DNA of 64,000 bases, taken from positions 1-64,000 of the forward strand of contig NAJO01000028.1 in the NCBI GenBank assembly GCA_002077065.1, read 5' to 3'. Each line of letters starts with the position of its first letter. The stretch's first letter is position 1. Below the pieces are notes generated by a model, which saw only the letters and a program-made list of their open reading frames with translations, ran no database searches and was not told the origin of the DNA. Position numbers and translations under genes: made by a program. Below are positions 1 through 11,573 of the stretch, piece after piece. This DNA is from Cryoendolithus antarcticus. Its lineage: Eukaryota; Ascomycota; Dothideomycetes; Cladosporiales; Cladosporiaceae.

Positions 1-241
1 TGCTATTGACAAGAGCTGTTGTTGGTGGAAGACACAGGTGACATTGCCCTGCTATCCATTTGATAAGCGTCTCTTCTTGCTCGTTGTTGAGAAATCTGTT
101 TGATTCAATGCCCTCAGCCAGCGAGCTAGTTTTTCCATTGAACCGCTTGCTAAGGGTGCTCCTGTGCACGCCATGCTTCCTGGCTGTAGCAGCAATATTG
201 CCACCACCTGAAGATGCTAGTTCTTCAAGGGCAGCCTCCAT
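1..241 (-). CDS. Partial pogo/Fot1-type transposase, N-terminal helix-turn-helix part
   Basis: The minus strand is open from an ATG at 241 to the window edge, giving about 80 residues without a stop. The sequence has the usual opening of fungal Tc1/mariner-pogo (Fot1-type) transposases: a psq-like helix-turn-helix with NIAATARKHGVHRSTLSKRF, then NNEQEETLIKWI, which leads into a CENP-B-type DNA-binding region, then LPPTTALV. Such proteins bind the element's terminal repeats and cut and paste it. The DDE catalytic domain would lie outside the window. I could not identify a terminal inverted repeat upstream of the ATG, so the element end is not placed. It could be an intact transposon, a remnant or a domesticated gene; only the N-terminus can be judged. 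Confidence 0.75.
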   Translation of the reverse strand, partial: MEAALEELASSGGGNIAATARKHGVHRSTLSKRFNGKTSSLAEGIESNRFLNNEQEETLIKWIAGQCHLCLPPTTALVNS

Positions 242-637
242 GCTGTGGCGGTTGTTGAGTTATCGCGTAATAAAGAGAGCGCGTTGTTGTCGTGAAGAGC
301 GTGCACGCGTTGTCTGCGTGCACGGACTGTCCGAGACTTCTACCCTGTCACACTGAGAACAGCTATCTACATTACAAAGCGTGTGGCATTTGGTCCACCA
401 GAGGTTCAACATTGAGTCCGTCAGTAGTTTCCCAGCCAATCAAGTGGCTGCACTGGTCGATGGCGACATATGAGGCCATATAGGGCTTATGCAGGTCTCC
501 ATCAAAGTCGATCACTCAATACATGATCCACGTGTGTACCCCGCTTCCAGCCAAGTATATGGGCACTGGAGACACGCATAGGCGCAAGTCTTGGGTATTG
601 TTCGCCAGTCTGCAAAGTTAGTCAGAGCACCGCCGTA
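242..637. other. Intergenic stretch, no gene seen
   Basis: This 396-nt gap lies between the transposase ATG and the dioxygenase pseudogene. Open frames here are short and show no recognisable domain. One end of the transposon probably lies in it, but no clear terminal repeat was found. Confidence 0.5.
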
Positions 638-1899
638 ATGTCCACCACTACTACAGAAGCACCCAGAGTGCAACATTCGCTCACGCCTAGTGCAGATGTA
701 CAACAGTGTGACTACAGCAACCTCACGCCATATCAGCATCCTCCAGAGACCAAGGAGTCGCTTCCTTGGTCCGAGTTAGTTACTCTCGATCTCGAAGATT
801 TCGACCGACCCGGTGGCAAGGAGCGTCTTGCCAAGCAACTTGAACACGCAGTTCATCACGTCGGTAAAGAACTATGGCCTAGCCGACGAGCAAGTGCAGC
901 AGCAATTCACCCTCGCTAAAGCCTTCTTCGAACTGCCTGTAGTGGAGAAGGAGAAGCATGAAGTCGACTATGCGAACGCTGACTACAATGGCTGGCGTGG
1001 ACCTGGTCGGCGATCAACGGGGAACGCATTCGACAACATCGAGATCTTCAACACCCCAAAATGAGTCTTGTCGCCACTCTGCACCTTCTGAACAGATGCT
1101 GACGATCCCCTTAGGTTCACTCCCGACTTCGAGGGCAAATACACTTACCCGGAGTTGCTTCAAGCACACTTGCCCGAGATCAAGACTTCCCAGCGAGCGC
1201 TGCATAACAATATGGTGTCGCCCCTTCTTCGACTATTCGCCATCGTCCTCCAGCTACCCGACGAAGACTACCTCGTGAATCAGCACGTTCGATAAGAAGT
1301 CTGAAGATCACTTCCGAGTAGGTTTGATGTACCCGCAAAGCGATCGAAGCTTCGCTGACATTCCATCACAGTATATGATCTACCACCCTCGCACAGAAGA
1401 CGAATGGAAAGCCGCCGACTACGGCAAGAAAGGCGGCCACACCGATCTCGGCACCGTCACCCTGCTTTTCCGCCAACACGTCGCCGGCCTGCAAATCCTC
1501 GGCGAACACGGGAATTGGACTTGGGTTTCCGCGCAACCCGGCACAATCACCGTGAACCTCGCAGACACGATTTCGCATCTCACAGGCGGCTGGCTGAAGA
1601 GCTCCGTTCATCGTGTCGCAGCACCGCCCCCAGATCAGCGAGAGTACAATCGCACTGGACTGCTGTATTTTGCACGGCCGCATAATGATACCGTGTTGCT
1701 ACCTATCACGAACTCGCCCGTGCTGCAGAAGGCTGGTGTGAAGCCGAGGTCTGAGGGTAACGTGACGATGGAGCAATGGGTCAAGGCAAAGCAGACGCTG
1801 CAATTGAATCCGCAGATTGCGGAGGAGAGGTATCCAAAGAATGGAGATGGGACTGTGGAGGTGCTTGCGGGGTTCAAGGATCAGAAGTACAAGGAGTAG
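638..1899 (+). pseudogene. 2-oxoglutarate/Fe(II)-dependent dioxygenase (isopenicillin N synthase-like), broken
   Basis: Segments in different frames together match a fungal 2OG-Fe(II) oxygenase of about 380 residues: an N-terminal DIOX_N part from 638, a middle part from about 863 (KNYGLADEQV) and the jelly-roll core after 1287. The core keeps the metal ligands HTD in GGHTDLGT and the distal His in SSVHRV, plus the NRTGLLYF strand with the cosubstrate Arg. Three lesions are visible. Near 860 the frame jumps and about four residues (expected FFYV-like) are missing. At 1061 an intron that would run to 1114 starts with AT where GT is expected. Near 1286 two bases are missing, so HTFD-like coding becomes a frameshift. 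No single splice model repairs all three. The gene would have encoded a soluble oxidase, perhaps of secondary metabolism. Assembly error is possible but three separate errors are unlikely. Confidence 0.8.
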
Positions 1900-2012
1900 A
1901 TGTGTTTGTGAAGTCTGTTGATGTAGTATAGACTTTGCAAGTAAGCACCAGGCACAGCTGCGCAAGAAGTAGATGCAGGTACTGTCGGAGTACTGCCACA
2001 GAAGCTAGCCAT

Positions 2013-3167
2013 CTACGGGAGACATTGCGAATAGTACCTGCGAGTCAAATCAGTGATTGATTCCGATTGCACTTCTTGAGGCTGATGATACTCACTGGCT
2101 CTGTGCCTTGCACGTGCCGGACGCGCAAGTCGTGGGTCCAGTCCAGCCCTGACCACCACACTGCGCGTACAGCGAAGCAGAGCCGCCCGCAGCGCTCGTC
2201 GTGGTAGTTGCAGCTTTGGTAGTGGTAGTAGTGGCAGCTTTAGTGGTCGTCGTCGTCACGGGCGGTGCAGTCGTGGTCGTGGCCTTGGCTGTCGTCGTCG
2301 TGGTCCTGACGGATGTGACGAGCGTGGTCGAGGACGCAGGCGAGCTACCTCCGCTACCGAAAGCCTGAACAGTCGGGCCTGGGATCTGGTAGGTGCCTGC
2401 AGCGTTGTTGTAGATATCGATCAAGATACCCGGGTCGGTAGCGCTGTAAAAGGTCTCTGGGCTGGCACCCTTGATGGTGGCGGAGCCGCCACCGCTGACC
2501 ATCAGGTTGACACATTGAGGGTATGCTTGAGCGCCATTGGCAGACCGGGCCGAGTGCAACGCGAGGATCTCGTGGCGCAGCACGTATGCACCTGCCGCGA
2601 GGCTGGGTGGGATTGTGACTGTCCAGCTGCGGTTGGCCACAGTGAGCTGGTCCTCGCCCCAGTATCCCGGGCTGGAGCCGGATACGAGACCGACTTGGTC
2701 GATCTTGGCAAAGTTGAGGTCGGTCTTGGTGACGGTCGAGCAGTCGTTGTTGGGGCACGCAGCGAGGTAGTCGAGCACCGGGCCTGATGACAGACTGTCA
2801 ATTGAATCGCTTCTTATTGTTCTTCATTACGAACTCTAGACCTACCCTGATGTCCTTCAGGCCAGCTGTTGCTCCAGTACAGCGTCACCTGTCCACCTGC
2901 AGTCACCGGGATGTGCAAACCTGCGGGGGTGGCGCTCTTATGGCAAATGATGTCTGCTGTCGCGAAGCTGTCGGGCGACACGAAGCCAGAATCTAGGGCC
3001 TTGGTATCCCAACCGTAGACCTTGGGATGATTGGCTTGGTATGCCAGCTGGATGTCGAACCCAGGGTACCACGTCTTGCCTACTGTGGCGCCAATGACAA
3101 AGCCATGAGAATGTACAGTGGGGAGGATGGAGGCGAGGAGCGCGAGCTGCTGGACGGTGAATTGCAT
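2013..3167 (-). CDS. AA9 lytic polysaccharide monooxygenase with C-terminal CBM1
   Basis: Secreted copper enzyme that oxidatively cleaves cellulose or related glucans. Exons are 3167-2846, 2783-2096 and 2037-2013, joined in phase by GT-AG introns of 62 and 58 nt, giving 344 residues. Residues 1-20 are a signal peptide ending VHS; His21 becomes the N-terminal copper-brace histidine after cleavage. The second brace histidine lies in [14 protein letters not shown] near residue 106, and the axial region is the usual [10 protein letters not shown] Thr-rich linker (runs of TTTT, about residues 255-300) leads to a fungal cellulose-binding domain, [12 protein letters not shown] to QYYSQCL. The last intron splits the CBM1, so the final eight residues sit in a 25-nt exon. 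All expected active-site residues are present. Regioselectivity (C1 or C4) cannot be read by eye. Confidence 0.93.
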
Positions 3168-3250
3168 CTTGGCGAGCCTGCGTCGAGAGCAACAGAGTTT
3201 GGTGTAGGATGGAGAGGCAAGTCCGTTTCGCCTGCCAGGAGTAGGCTTGG

Positions 3251-3260
3251 TCTATATACC
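3251..3260 (-). promoter_or_regulatory. TATA-like box of the AA9 gene
   Basis: The minus strand reads GGTATATAGA about 85-95 nt upstream of the AA9 ATG, a normal distance for a fungal core promoter. Confidence 0.5.
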
Positions 3261-3985
3261 AATACGCGCCCTGCGACATCCCCCGTCTCGAGGTCCGGTC
3301 ATCTGACATGTTGTGCAGTACCATAGTGGCGGCACCAAGCGAGTGGCATTCGGAGCATAGCCGTCCGTGAAGGCGTACCGTCGCACTGTGCTATAGTCTG
3401 AATCAAGCATACCGATGCTCGTTCAAAATTCGGAACCTGTAGATCCGCCAAGCCCGCGCCTAAAGCGAACAGCTTCATCAATATGTAACGGGAACGTCGG
3501 GCCTGTGTGTACCGTCACAGTGCCACTAGCAGGAGAGGACCGCAGTGGATCGAGTGGATGAGACGGCGCTATATGTATTTGCCGTCATGTCTCATATCTG
3601 CGCAATCCGTCTCATCATTTGCATGCCGTGCGGCGCCAAGGAACGCCCATCGCATGCACGTCCAGCGGCACTATGAAGGCCGTGCCATCTGGCAATGCGC
3701 GATGTTCCATCACATACCGTTGTCGTGATTACAGGAGTATGAAGCGCATGCCGTGCGTCTCGTGCTGGCCTGGTTCAATCGTTCACTGGCGTAGACTCGA
3801 ACGTTCGATCGCAGCCATGCAAATCTGCCGTGGCTATGATCTCAAAATCCCTCATTCTGTGCGGTAGTCTTCTCCGTGGTAGTGGTCTTTGGCGTCTCGC
3901 GCTCGCGATGCGACACATTTCAGCATTGGCGCACCTGTCGTGGTCTTCGTCCTTTCCGTTCCCTCCTTCATTCATCTTGTCATCT
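3261..3985. other. Intergenic region upstream of the AA9 gene
   Basis: This region holds the AA9 promoter and the 3' flank of the chitin synthase activator. I looked for clear inducer or CreA-type clusters and saw none I would defend. Open frames here are short and unrecognised. Confidence 0.45.
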
Positions 3986-6900
3986 TCACATCACCGCACA
4001 ATTCTCCTTGTCCTTCTTCTGATCTTTTCTTGTCAGCTTGCCATTTGCAGGCGCAACCTTCTGTCCCTTGCCACCGCTCTTCTTCAGCTCCTCAAGCCGC
4101 TCAAGAGCCTTCGGGAATTTGTACGCTGAAAGTATAGTTAGCCCACTACGTCCACATCGTGCGAGAAGGGTCGCGACTCACAAGCAGCCCGCCCATACCA
4201 CCGTCTCGCCTCCTCAACATCCCTAGGACAGCCAATGCCCTGCTCGCTAAAGTAGCCCATGGCAAACAACGCCTTCGCAAGTGGTGGTTCGCTCCCGGCA
4301 GCCTTCCTTGCCCACAGGTAAGCCTCCGTATCGTTATGCTCCAGGATTCCCTCAGCACCGGTCAGATACCATCCACTTAGCGCAAGCTCGGCGTGATGCT
4401 CGCCTTGCGCCGCGGCCTTCGAGTACCAGCCAATACTTGCGCGGTTATCGATGCCGAGACCTAGAGTGCCGTACTCGTGCGCCTGCCCGAGGCGGTATTG
4501 CGAGTGCTTGTACCCCAGATCCGCAGCTTGGCGGAAAAGCTGTAGAGCGTACGCATCGTCGGCGATGAGCTTATTTCGAAGCTCAGGGTTCGTGTTGCCA
4601 GATTCGTAGAGCAGGCCTAGCTCGTGCAGGGCGTGTGGGTTATCTTTGTCTGCTCGTTCAGCGGCGCGTTTGAGCCAGGAAGCTGCTTCGCCGATGTTCC
4701 GAGGTGTGCCTAGTAGACCCTTCAGGAGGATCATGCCAAGCTTGAACATCGCGGGCACGTCTCCAAGAGCAGAAGCTCGGCGGTACCACTGCACTGCTTT
4801 TGGGTAGTCTCTCCGCGTACCGCCGCCTTCTTCGGGACCCATCTCGCAGCAGACTGCAGTGCGGTAGGCTGCTGCGGGATAACCAGCTTTGGCAGCTGCT
4901 TGATAGAGGTTGAAAGCTTCTTTCGTGTCTACTTGAAGGCCGAGGAGACCTTGGCCGTAGCAGTCGGCGAAGTAGAACTGGGCTTCCGGGTACCCGGCTG
5001 AGACGAGCTTCTTGATGCGTTTGTGTGCGTCGAGGATGTACTTCTCTCGGTTTCGTTGACTTGTCCTAGCGTCGAGGCGTCCATTATCCGAGGCAAGCGT
5101 GTCTGCAGCTTCAATGAGCTTCTTGGCGTAGAGCAACGCGGTCTTGTTGCTAGTGGGATTGGCCTCGACGGCTGCGCGTATGCGATCGAGCTCGGCTTGA
5201 GTTATAGGGCGATCTGAAATGTCCAGAGATGGTTTGCGTGACTGGGTGGAAGCGATGGACTGATTGTCGTAAGTCCTCACGGGCAGTGGCCGGTTGTTCG
5301 CAGGCCGCGGGCTCGAGTGCATCAAGCCTGGCCTGACTGGTGTCGGATGCTGAGGCAGGGCGTCCGGATTACTCTGCCGCTGGGGCTGACCAGGTCCTGG
5401 AGCTGATCGTTGCTGCGTCAAAGGTGCACCATTTACCTGACCGTGTATTGCTGTCGAGGATTGCGGCCCTTGTCGCGTCGGCGGCACACTCCCAATCCGC
5501 TGTTGGCCCGGGTCTGTCATGACAATCTGTGATGTAGCCAAGCGATCGAAGTCCGGTCTTTGCGTTGGCCCACGACCGCCAGGGTGAATACCTTGCATTT
5601 GTGCAGGCCGAGGAGGTCCACCACGTACTGGCATTCCTCGAGCATCATCCATGGATCGACGTTCTTGCACGTCGTTGGCATAAGGCGGACGGGGCTGTGA
5701 GTATTGTTGCTGTTGTATCACTCGAGGGTCCGCACCATGCTGCCTGTGCGGTACTTGCTGCTCCCCAGGAACTCCAAACACAAAGCCGTTGGGAGCAGCA
5801 TGAGACTGTCCACGCATGTTCGCCAAGTTCGGCTGAGAGGCTGCTGCAGCCTCGTGCTGCGCATAAGGTGGTCGGCCTTGCACGGGCAATGACTGTACGC
5901 TGTTCCCACTTTGCTGCCGCGCGAAAGCTGGCATTGGAGGGGGAGCTATCAAAGGTGCACTGTCGGGAGGCTGTCTATCCGCTGTCTGCAAGCGTTTGTG
6001 TAGTTGCGAGGTTTGATTGGGTGCTGCGCTATCGAAGTCGGGCATCTCCTGTTCGATCTCCTGATCCCGTGAAGCCGGTGCCGGGGCCACTTGTACGGGC
6101 TCTGTGGCATTCCCGCCATAGTAGCCTGCGTAAACGTCGTCGACACTCGAATCGTGAGCACGGTGCTGACTTGTCTGAGGCTGCTGTGCATATCCGTTGT
6201 GGGGTGGTGGCTGGAGGGCTCGCTGCTCCAGTGGCGAGTCGAACTGTGAGTACTGCGAAGTGGGACTGAAGAGTTGCTCCTGTGGCTGGCGAGCAAGCGG
6301 CGAACGAGCGGCCTGTGCAGTCGATGGTCGCGGAGGCACGTAGGCAGGTGACAAAGGCAAATGGTCCATTGCGGCCGGCCTTCGTGCCTGCGCTTGGGCA
6401 GTATCAATGGGTACGACCATTGGCGGCGCTCGCGCCTTTGACTGTGGAGCATAGCCTTGGCTATGCTGACCCCGACTTGCTTGTTCATACTGTGCTACTG
6501 GTTGGTGACGGCCATCGCCCTGATGAGCCCGGCTCTCACTTGGATCCGGTCTCGCGTCTCGAGCTGGCGCATCACGCGTATACTGCTCTGGTGGTCTATG
6601 GAGGACGTCATTTCGCGCTTGGGTTGGTTCATGGCTTGGCTCGTATGAAAAGGGCTGGCGATCTAGGCTCGGCCGGTGAACCTGAAGGTTCTGCTCAGTC
6701 TGCGCAGGTACGACATCCTGATGACTATTGTCGCGGGAAAGAGGTGGACGTGAGCTCGAAGTCGAAGGCCGAGGCTGCTCTTCACCACTCCTGATGCTCA
6801 ATGCACTACCACCTGGGCGTGCTTCCTTCTTCTTGGTCGGAAAGGTGGGGAACGCAGTGTCCTGCGCTAATGTCTCCAGTCCAGCCGCAGCTGCGTGCAT

Positions 6901-7707
6901 CTTTGCGCGTTCACTAGCCTTCCACTCCTCCATAGTCATCTTCTTAGGATCTGGCTTGGTGACTTTCGCTGGTGCTGACGGCTGCACTGGACGTAGATGC
7001 TGCCCAACGCCTTGCCCATGAGAGCGACTGGAAGGCTCCTGCTGCACAGGCTGCTGCTGTGAGTGCCCAGATCGCTGCGATCTCGAATCGGGCACCACGT
7101 TCACCGGCGCATCCATACGCTGCCTTGACGCTTGCACTGGCTGTGCGTGCTGCTGTGGAGCGTAGCCATTCCGTGGGTCATGCCAAGATGCCTCTCGAGC
7201 ACCCGGCTGCTGCTGCTGCTGCTGCGTTTGTGGAGCTGCAGGTTGCACTCGAGGATCTTGCGAATGGCCGTTTGACGAGGCTTGGGCAGATCTCCCTTGT
7301 CGCTGCTGATACCTCGGGTCATAGTATCGTTCCTGTGCCGGCTGGCTTTGCTGTTCATACTGATTGTCGTGCCTTTCGCGAGCATTGACTGAAGGTTGCC
7401 CATAACCGTTCAATGGCTGCCGGGCGTACTGCTCCGGGCCGTGCTGGACGTACCCAGACTGCTCGTATGCACCATGCTGCTGCTGCTCGTAGCCTTGCTG
7501 TCCGTCATTGTAGCCATTATAAACAGCGTTCTGATAATGCTGCTCTGCTCCATAGCCTTGTTCATATCCTTGATAGTCACTATACTGCTGTTGTTGCTGA
7601 TACTGAGGATGCTGCTGCTTGCGAACCGGCGCTTGCTGCTGCTGCTCCTGCTGACCATAGTATTGCCTACGTGGCGGCTCATAGGCCGCTCCTTGATCGT
7701 ATGCCAT
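3986..7707 (-). CDS. SKT5: Skt5/Chs4-like chitin synthase activator with Sel1 repeats and CaaX box
   Basis: Regulator that in yeasts brings chitin synthase III to sites of wall growth. Exon 1 is 7707-4182 and exon 2 is 4125-3986, joined in phase by a 56-nt GT-AG intron; the product has 1221 residues. The first 850 or so are low complexity, rich in Gln, Pro and Tyr, with CAG/CTG-like tracts. From about residue 860 a conserved helical segment (ITQAELDRIRAAVEANP) leads into a row of Sel1-type repeats of the kind ALGDVPAMFKLGMILLKG and GYKHSQYRLGQAHEYG. The short last exon is Lys-rich and ends CAVM, a CaaX farnesylation motif as in yeast Skt5. Without the intron the protein would end in unrelated residues, so the CaaX box supports the splice model. 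It shares an upstream region with POP1. Two chitin synthase genes lie 31-38 kb away in the same window. Confidence 0.92.
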
Positions 7708-8174
7708 CGCTTTGCTTACTACCGCGCCTCATTAGCGAGTGATGTAAGAAGACACAATGAACGTAGTCCAAGATCAGTCAGTCCATGCCAGATGCTCAGA
7801 GATGATGAAAGTGGCGCAGTCCCGGCCAAGGCAGTACGGTCGTCAGCGCATGGTCAGCGTGTTGAGAGTTGGTCTCTCATGGGCAGTGCAATCAGTACAA
7901 TTAGGCGTGTGATACACCATACCGGTAACGTCGCGTGTGGCAGACGCAACAGGTTTCGAGTCGAGGTCCCGCCCAGGTTCATGCAACATTGATTGTCTCA
8001 GCCACTATTGCGGAGTGCAGAAACGCGACACGCGACAAAAGCTTGCTCACTAGCTGTGGCGTCACTGCAGATGCACTTTTGAGATCTGCATGTCTGTGAA
8101 CGTGGTGGTCTAGTTTGCGACATGTTCGCGTGGTGAGCAGGCGAGGTGGCGAAGAAGCCATCAAAGGCACAGAG
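7708..8174. promoter_or_regulatory. Shared upstream region between the Skt5-like gene and POP1
   Basis: The two genes diverge from this 467-nt gap, so it must carry both promoters. No defined binding site could be assigned by eye. Confidence 0.55.
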
Positions 8175-11045
8175 ATGCCGCCCAAAGCACCTCCACTGGC
8201 TAAGGCTACCACCCAGCAGTCTAAGAAGCGCAAGGATCCCCCAAGCTCTGCGAACAATACCCTCAACGGGCCCTCGAAGAAGCCTCGACCCAATGGAGCA
8301 AACAGCCAGACCTCCAAGGTCCGTGATGCACGCACTCTGGCCACGCAAACAACTTCGAAAGCGTTCAAGCATGGCGAGCTTGATGTCGACAAGTTCGTCA
8401 GGTCACGCGAGTACGAGATCCGGGCGTTGGAGCAAGGTCTGGTGCGAAGCAAGAAAGCCTTGACAAAGCGAGCTTTCCAACAAGTGCCAAAGGAGTTGAG
8501 GCGGCGGACCGCAAGTCATAATGTCAAGAAAGTGCCCAAGAGGCTGCAGGAGAGGGCGAAGAGGGAGGTATGTTGTTGCTCCCGCTGTGCTGAAGGCTGG
8601 GGATGAAGGTGGGTGTGCCGAGTCATGGCGCAGATAGGCGTGGTGGCTAACGCACTATTGTAGATGAAGGATGACAAGACTCCTACTGGGGCTGCTAGAC
8701 GGGAGAAGCCGACGAGACACATGCGACTTCGACTTGAGACCGCGAAGAAACTACGAGCTCTGGGTGCGAAGCGGAAAGCTGCCGTTGAGAAGGAAAAGTC
8801 CGAAACTGTCACTGTCAAGGCTATCGTCGATCCAGCTCAGCCATCTACAGCCCCAGTTTCTCCGACGAAGCCTGGGCTACTCAGAACGCGCAAACCAAAG
8901 CCCAAGAAAGCGGCTCTCGCTGATCTGCCAGTCCCCAAAGTCAAGTTTCGCAAACGCCAGAAAGACAAGTCGTGGCTACCAACGCATCTCTTCCACGCCA
9001 AGCGCGCTCGTATGACACCGCCGAAACAACCTCTGTGGAGGTTCTCACTACCCCTTACGCCGACTGTGAAAAGCTATCGGCCAACGCATCGAGCTGCCAG
9101 TGAGCGCGGCGCAGTGTGCTGGGACGTCAGCTATGTCTCTACGATCGCCCTGCATGGTCGGGAGGCTAGTATTGTAGGTATGCTGAGAGCGCTCGGCGTT
9201 GACAGTGCTGCTCTCGGCGCGAAAGGTAAGAAGTGGAGAGAGGGTAAGAGGGCGATGGACTCCTTGCTGCACGAGCGAGAAGCACCTTTTGCGCCGATCG
9301 CGCCTGTTGTAATCTTGTGGTGTCCATCAGACGGAAAAGGCGCGGAAGACTCAAGAAAGCGGCCGTGCTTCCTCCGCGTGCATCCATCAGCCTTCTTCCA
9401 GCTGTGGGAGGAGGTACTTCGGCTTGGCAAGGTGGCAAAGCCAGCTGTTATGGTAGAAGACCTAAGGTATGACATCGGTGGGATCGATGTCATCGGTCCA
9501 GCATCAACAGAAGCACTGCTGAGTGCGCTGTGGCTGAGTGTCCTCGATGATAGCGCGGCCGACACACACATCGATCCCATCGCCACAACATTCACGGGCC
9601 TTGCTGGACTCACGAACCCAGCCATTCTGCCAACCGGAGCTCTGTTGTCACTCACAACACAAGACCCTCGACTCCACCACCCGCCTCGCCCAGGCAAGTG
9701 CGTCAATACTGCGGAATCACAGCGGAAGCTACTGGAGCTCATTGCGGCCTGGCCGCCGGACTCGCATGATCTCTCGTCAGGCGTTTTTGACCGCAAGACC
9801 CGCCTTAGGGCATCTTCAGCCCTCCCAAGCCAGAAAGCCATAAATCGCCGCAAGGCTCTCGCAACTCCAGGACAATACCCCGAGCCTATCCCGAAAGACC
9901 CAAAGATCCCAGTCCTACTTTTCGGCTCCCCTTCGAAACACAAAAGCAAATCCCAGCAAGCAACCTGGCACCTCATCCTGCCTTGGAAGTGCGTGCAACC
10001 AGTCTGGTACAGCCTGATGTACACTCCTCTGTCTACTGGCCAGCAGCCGCGCTTCGAAGGGCAAGACGAGCAGAAGCAGCTTACGCTTGAGAGAGGTGAG
10101 CCGTGGTTCCCGGGTGATTTCCCAGGGACCAAGGCAGATTGGGAGTGGGAGGTCAAGGAAGCGGGGAGGAGATTTGAGGACTGGAAGAAGAGGCCGAAGA
10201 GTAAGAGGATCAGTTGGGAGGCCGTCGATCTGGGCGATGGGAAGAAGGGGGAGGTAGGAATGGGGTGGGCTTGCGATTGGACGAGGCTGGTGGATGGACC
10301 GGAGATCGTTGCAGAAGGCGATGGTGGGGAGGCGATGGATGTTGATCCGCCTGCAGCACCGGAAGCCATAACGATAAAAGACACCGCCACGGCGCACGGC
10401 CAATCACCTGGCAAAGACACCGCGCCGCCAGCAGCTACAGCAGCGCCCATCACGACACCGGTACTCCCTGTACTGCCGTCCTTCCCCAGCGAGCCCCCAA
10501 CGCATCTCCAGCACATCCCCTCGACGCAAGCCCACGCCCTCCTCATCACTCCCTCGGTCCCACCCAAAATCCCAACAAATGCACTCATCACAGTCCGTGT
10601 CAACCTCCTCCCCCGCGGGTTGCCGACTGCCTGCGCAAGGATCTATCGCCTGCCGTTCTCGCCTACCCAGCGAGCCGCCTGGCTGACCCTTCATCCTCGC
10701 CACAAGCCACCCAAATCCGCAACCCGCGCATTACCAGATAAAGCCACACTCGCTACGCTTCCGAATCACGAGCAGCGGCGCATACTAGCTGCTTCACTGC
10801 TTGAGCCACCTAGGGCGGGAGAGGATAAATATCCTGCTTGTCCCGCGGAAGAGGATTTGATCGGGTTCGTGACTAGTGGGAATTATGATCTGGGTGGTGG
10901 GAAGGGCGTTGGGGTGGGTAGTCTGTTGCTCAGGAGGTTGATGGAAAGGGGTGAGAAGATGGCAGAAGGCGAGGGGGGGAGGTACTGTGTAGTAAGGAAT
11001 AGTGGGGAGAGTGTGGGTAGGCTGGGGATGTGGGAAGTGGTATAA
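8175..11045 (+). CDS. POP1: Ribonuclease P/MRP protein subunit POP1
   Basis: Largest protein subunit of RNase P and RNase MRP, needed for tRNA 5' maturation and rRNA processing in the nucleus and nucleolus. Exon 1 is 8175-8567 and exon 2 is 8664-11045, joined in phase by a 96-nt intron starting GTATGT; total 924 residues, close to yeast Pop1 (875). The start at 8175 (MPPKAPPLAK) is preferred to an in-frame ATG at 8115 because the family begins near this basic stretch. The N-terminal POP1 domain shows ELDVDKFVRSREYEIRALE and KELRRRTASHNVKK. A POPLD domain lies near residues 540-640 (WHLILPWKCVQPVWYSLMY, GEPWFPGDFPGT). The C-terminus, IGFVTSGNYDLGGGKG to GMWEVV, is also typical. A long antisense frame opposite exon 2 is a shadow. 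Confidence 0.95.
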
Positions 11046-11573
11046 TCGACCGCGATGTGGTCTGGAATGGTGTTCGCAGTCTACCTTTGCTGCACACACT
11101 TGGATCGCGTCTGGTCCGCCTTTTCTTCTCTGAAGCATGGACTTCTCCTGCTCTCCTGTGCTAGTATAAGTGCATCTGGAATGGTGAGCTTGACACTCAA
11201 CCCCGAGAAGAGAGAGCAGAGCTTGGCTGCCCTAGCCTCTGGGCTCTCGTGGATAGATCTATGTGAAGTTTTACTACCGAGAGCAGGTCAACAGGAGCAT
11301 TGTCCGCATTCCAAATATTGGAGAAGCAGACGTGCAAGGGGTTTGCTCTATACAGCCTTTGCTGCATTGGCATGCACATTAAGCTTCTTCGTTTCCACGG
11401 GCCGTCGATTGCGCAATACCTCTCGCCCACCTGTCAGAACATGCCGCATCGAGCATTTCGTCATCGGGCGAGACTGTCAATACGCTGGCTTCGTGTGACA
11501 ACAGCCGCGATGTACCACTCTTCAGTTCGTGGTAAAAATCCCATAACAACAGCGTCTACAGTCACACTTCGCC
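11046..11573. other. Intergenic stretch, no gene seen
   Basis: This 528-nt gap between POP1 and the Mpv17-family gene must hold the POP1 terminator and the next promoter. No domain-bearing frame and no RNA gene were recognised. Confidence 0.5.

Noticed and set aside
5565..6794. Plus-strand frames of 234 and 170 codons inside the Skt5-like gene
   Set aside because: They are antisense to its low-complexity N-terminus; long frames on both strands are expected in CAG/CTG-rich DNA.
7200..7230. CTG/CAG tracts looking like a short tandem repeat array
   Set aside because: They encode Gln runs of the Skt5-like protein; there are no spacers and no reason to call an array.
9131..10603. 490-codon open frame on the minus strand opposite POP1
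   Set aside because: It lies entirely antisense to a well-supported POP1 exon, has no domain and is Ser/Gly/Ala-rich as expected of a shadow frame.
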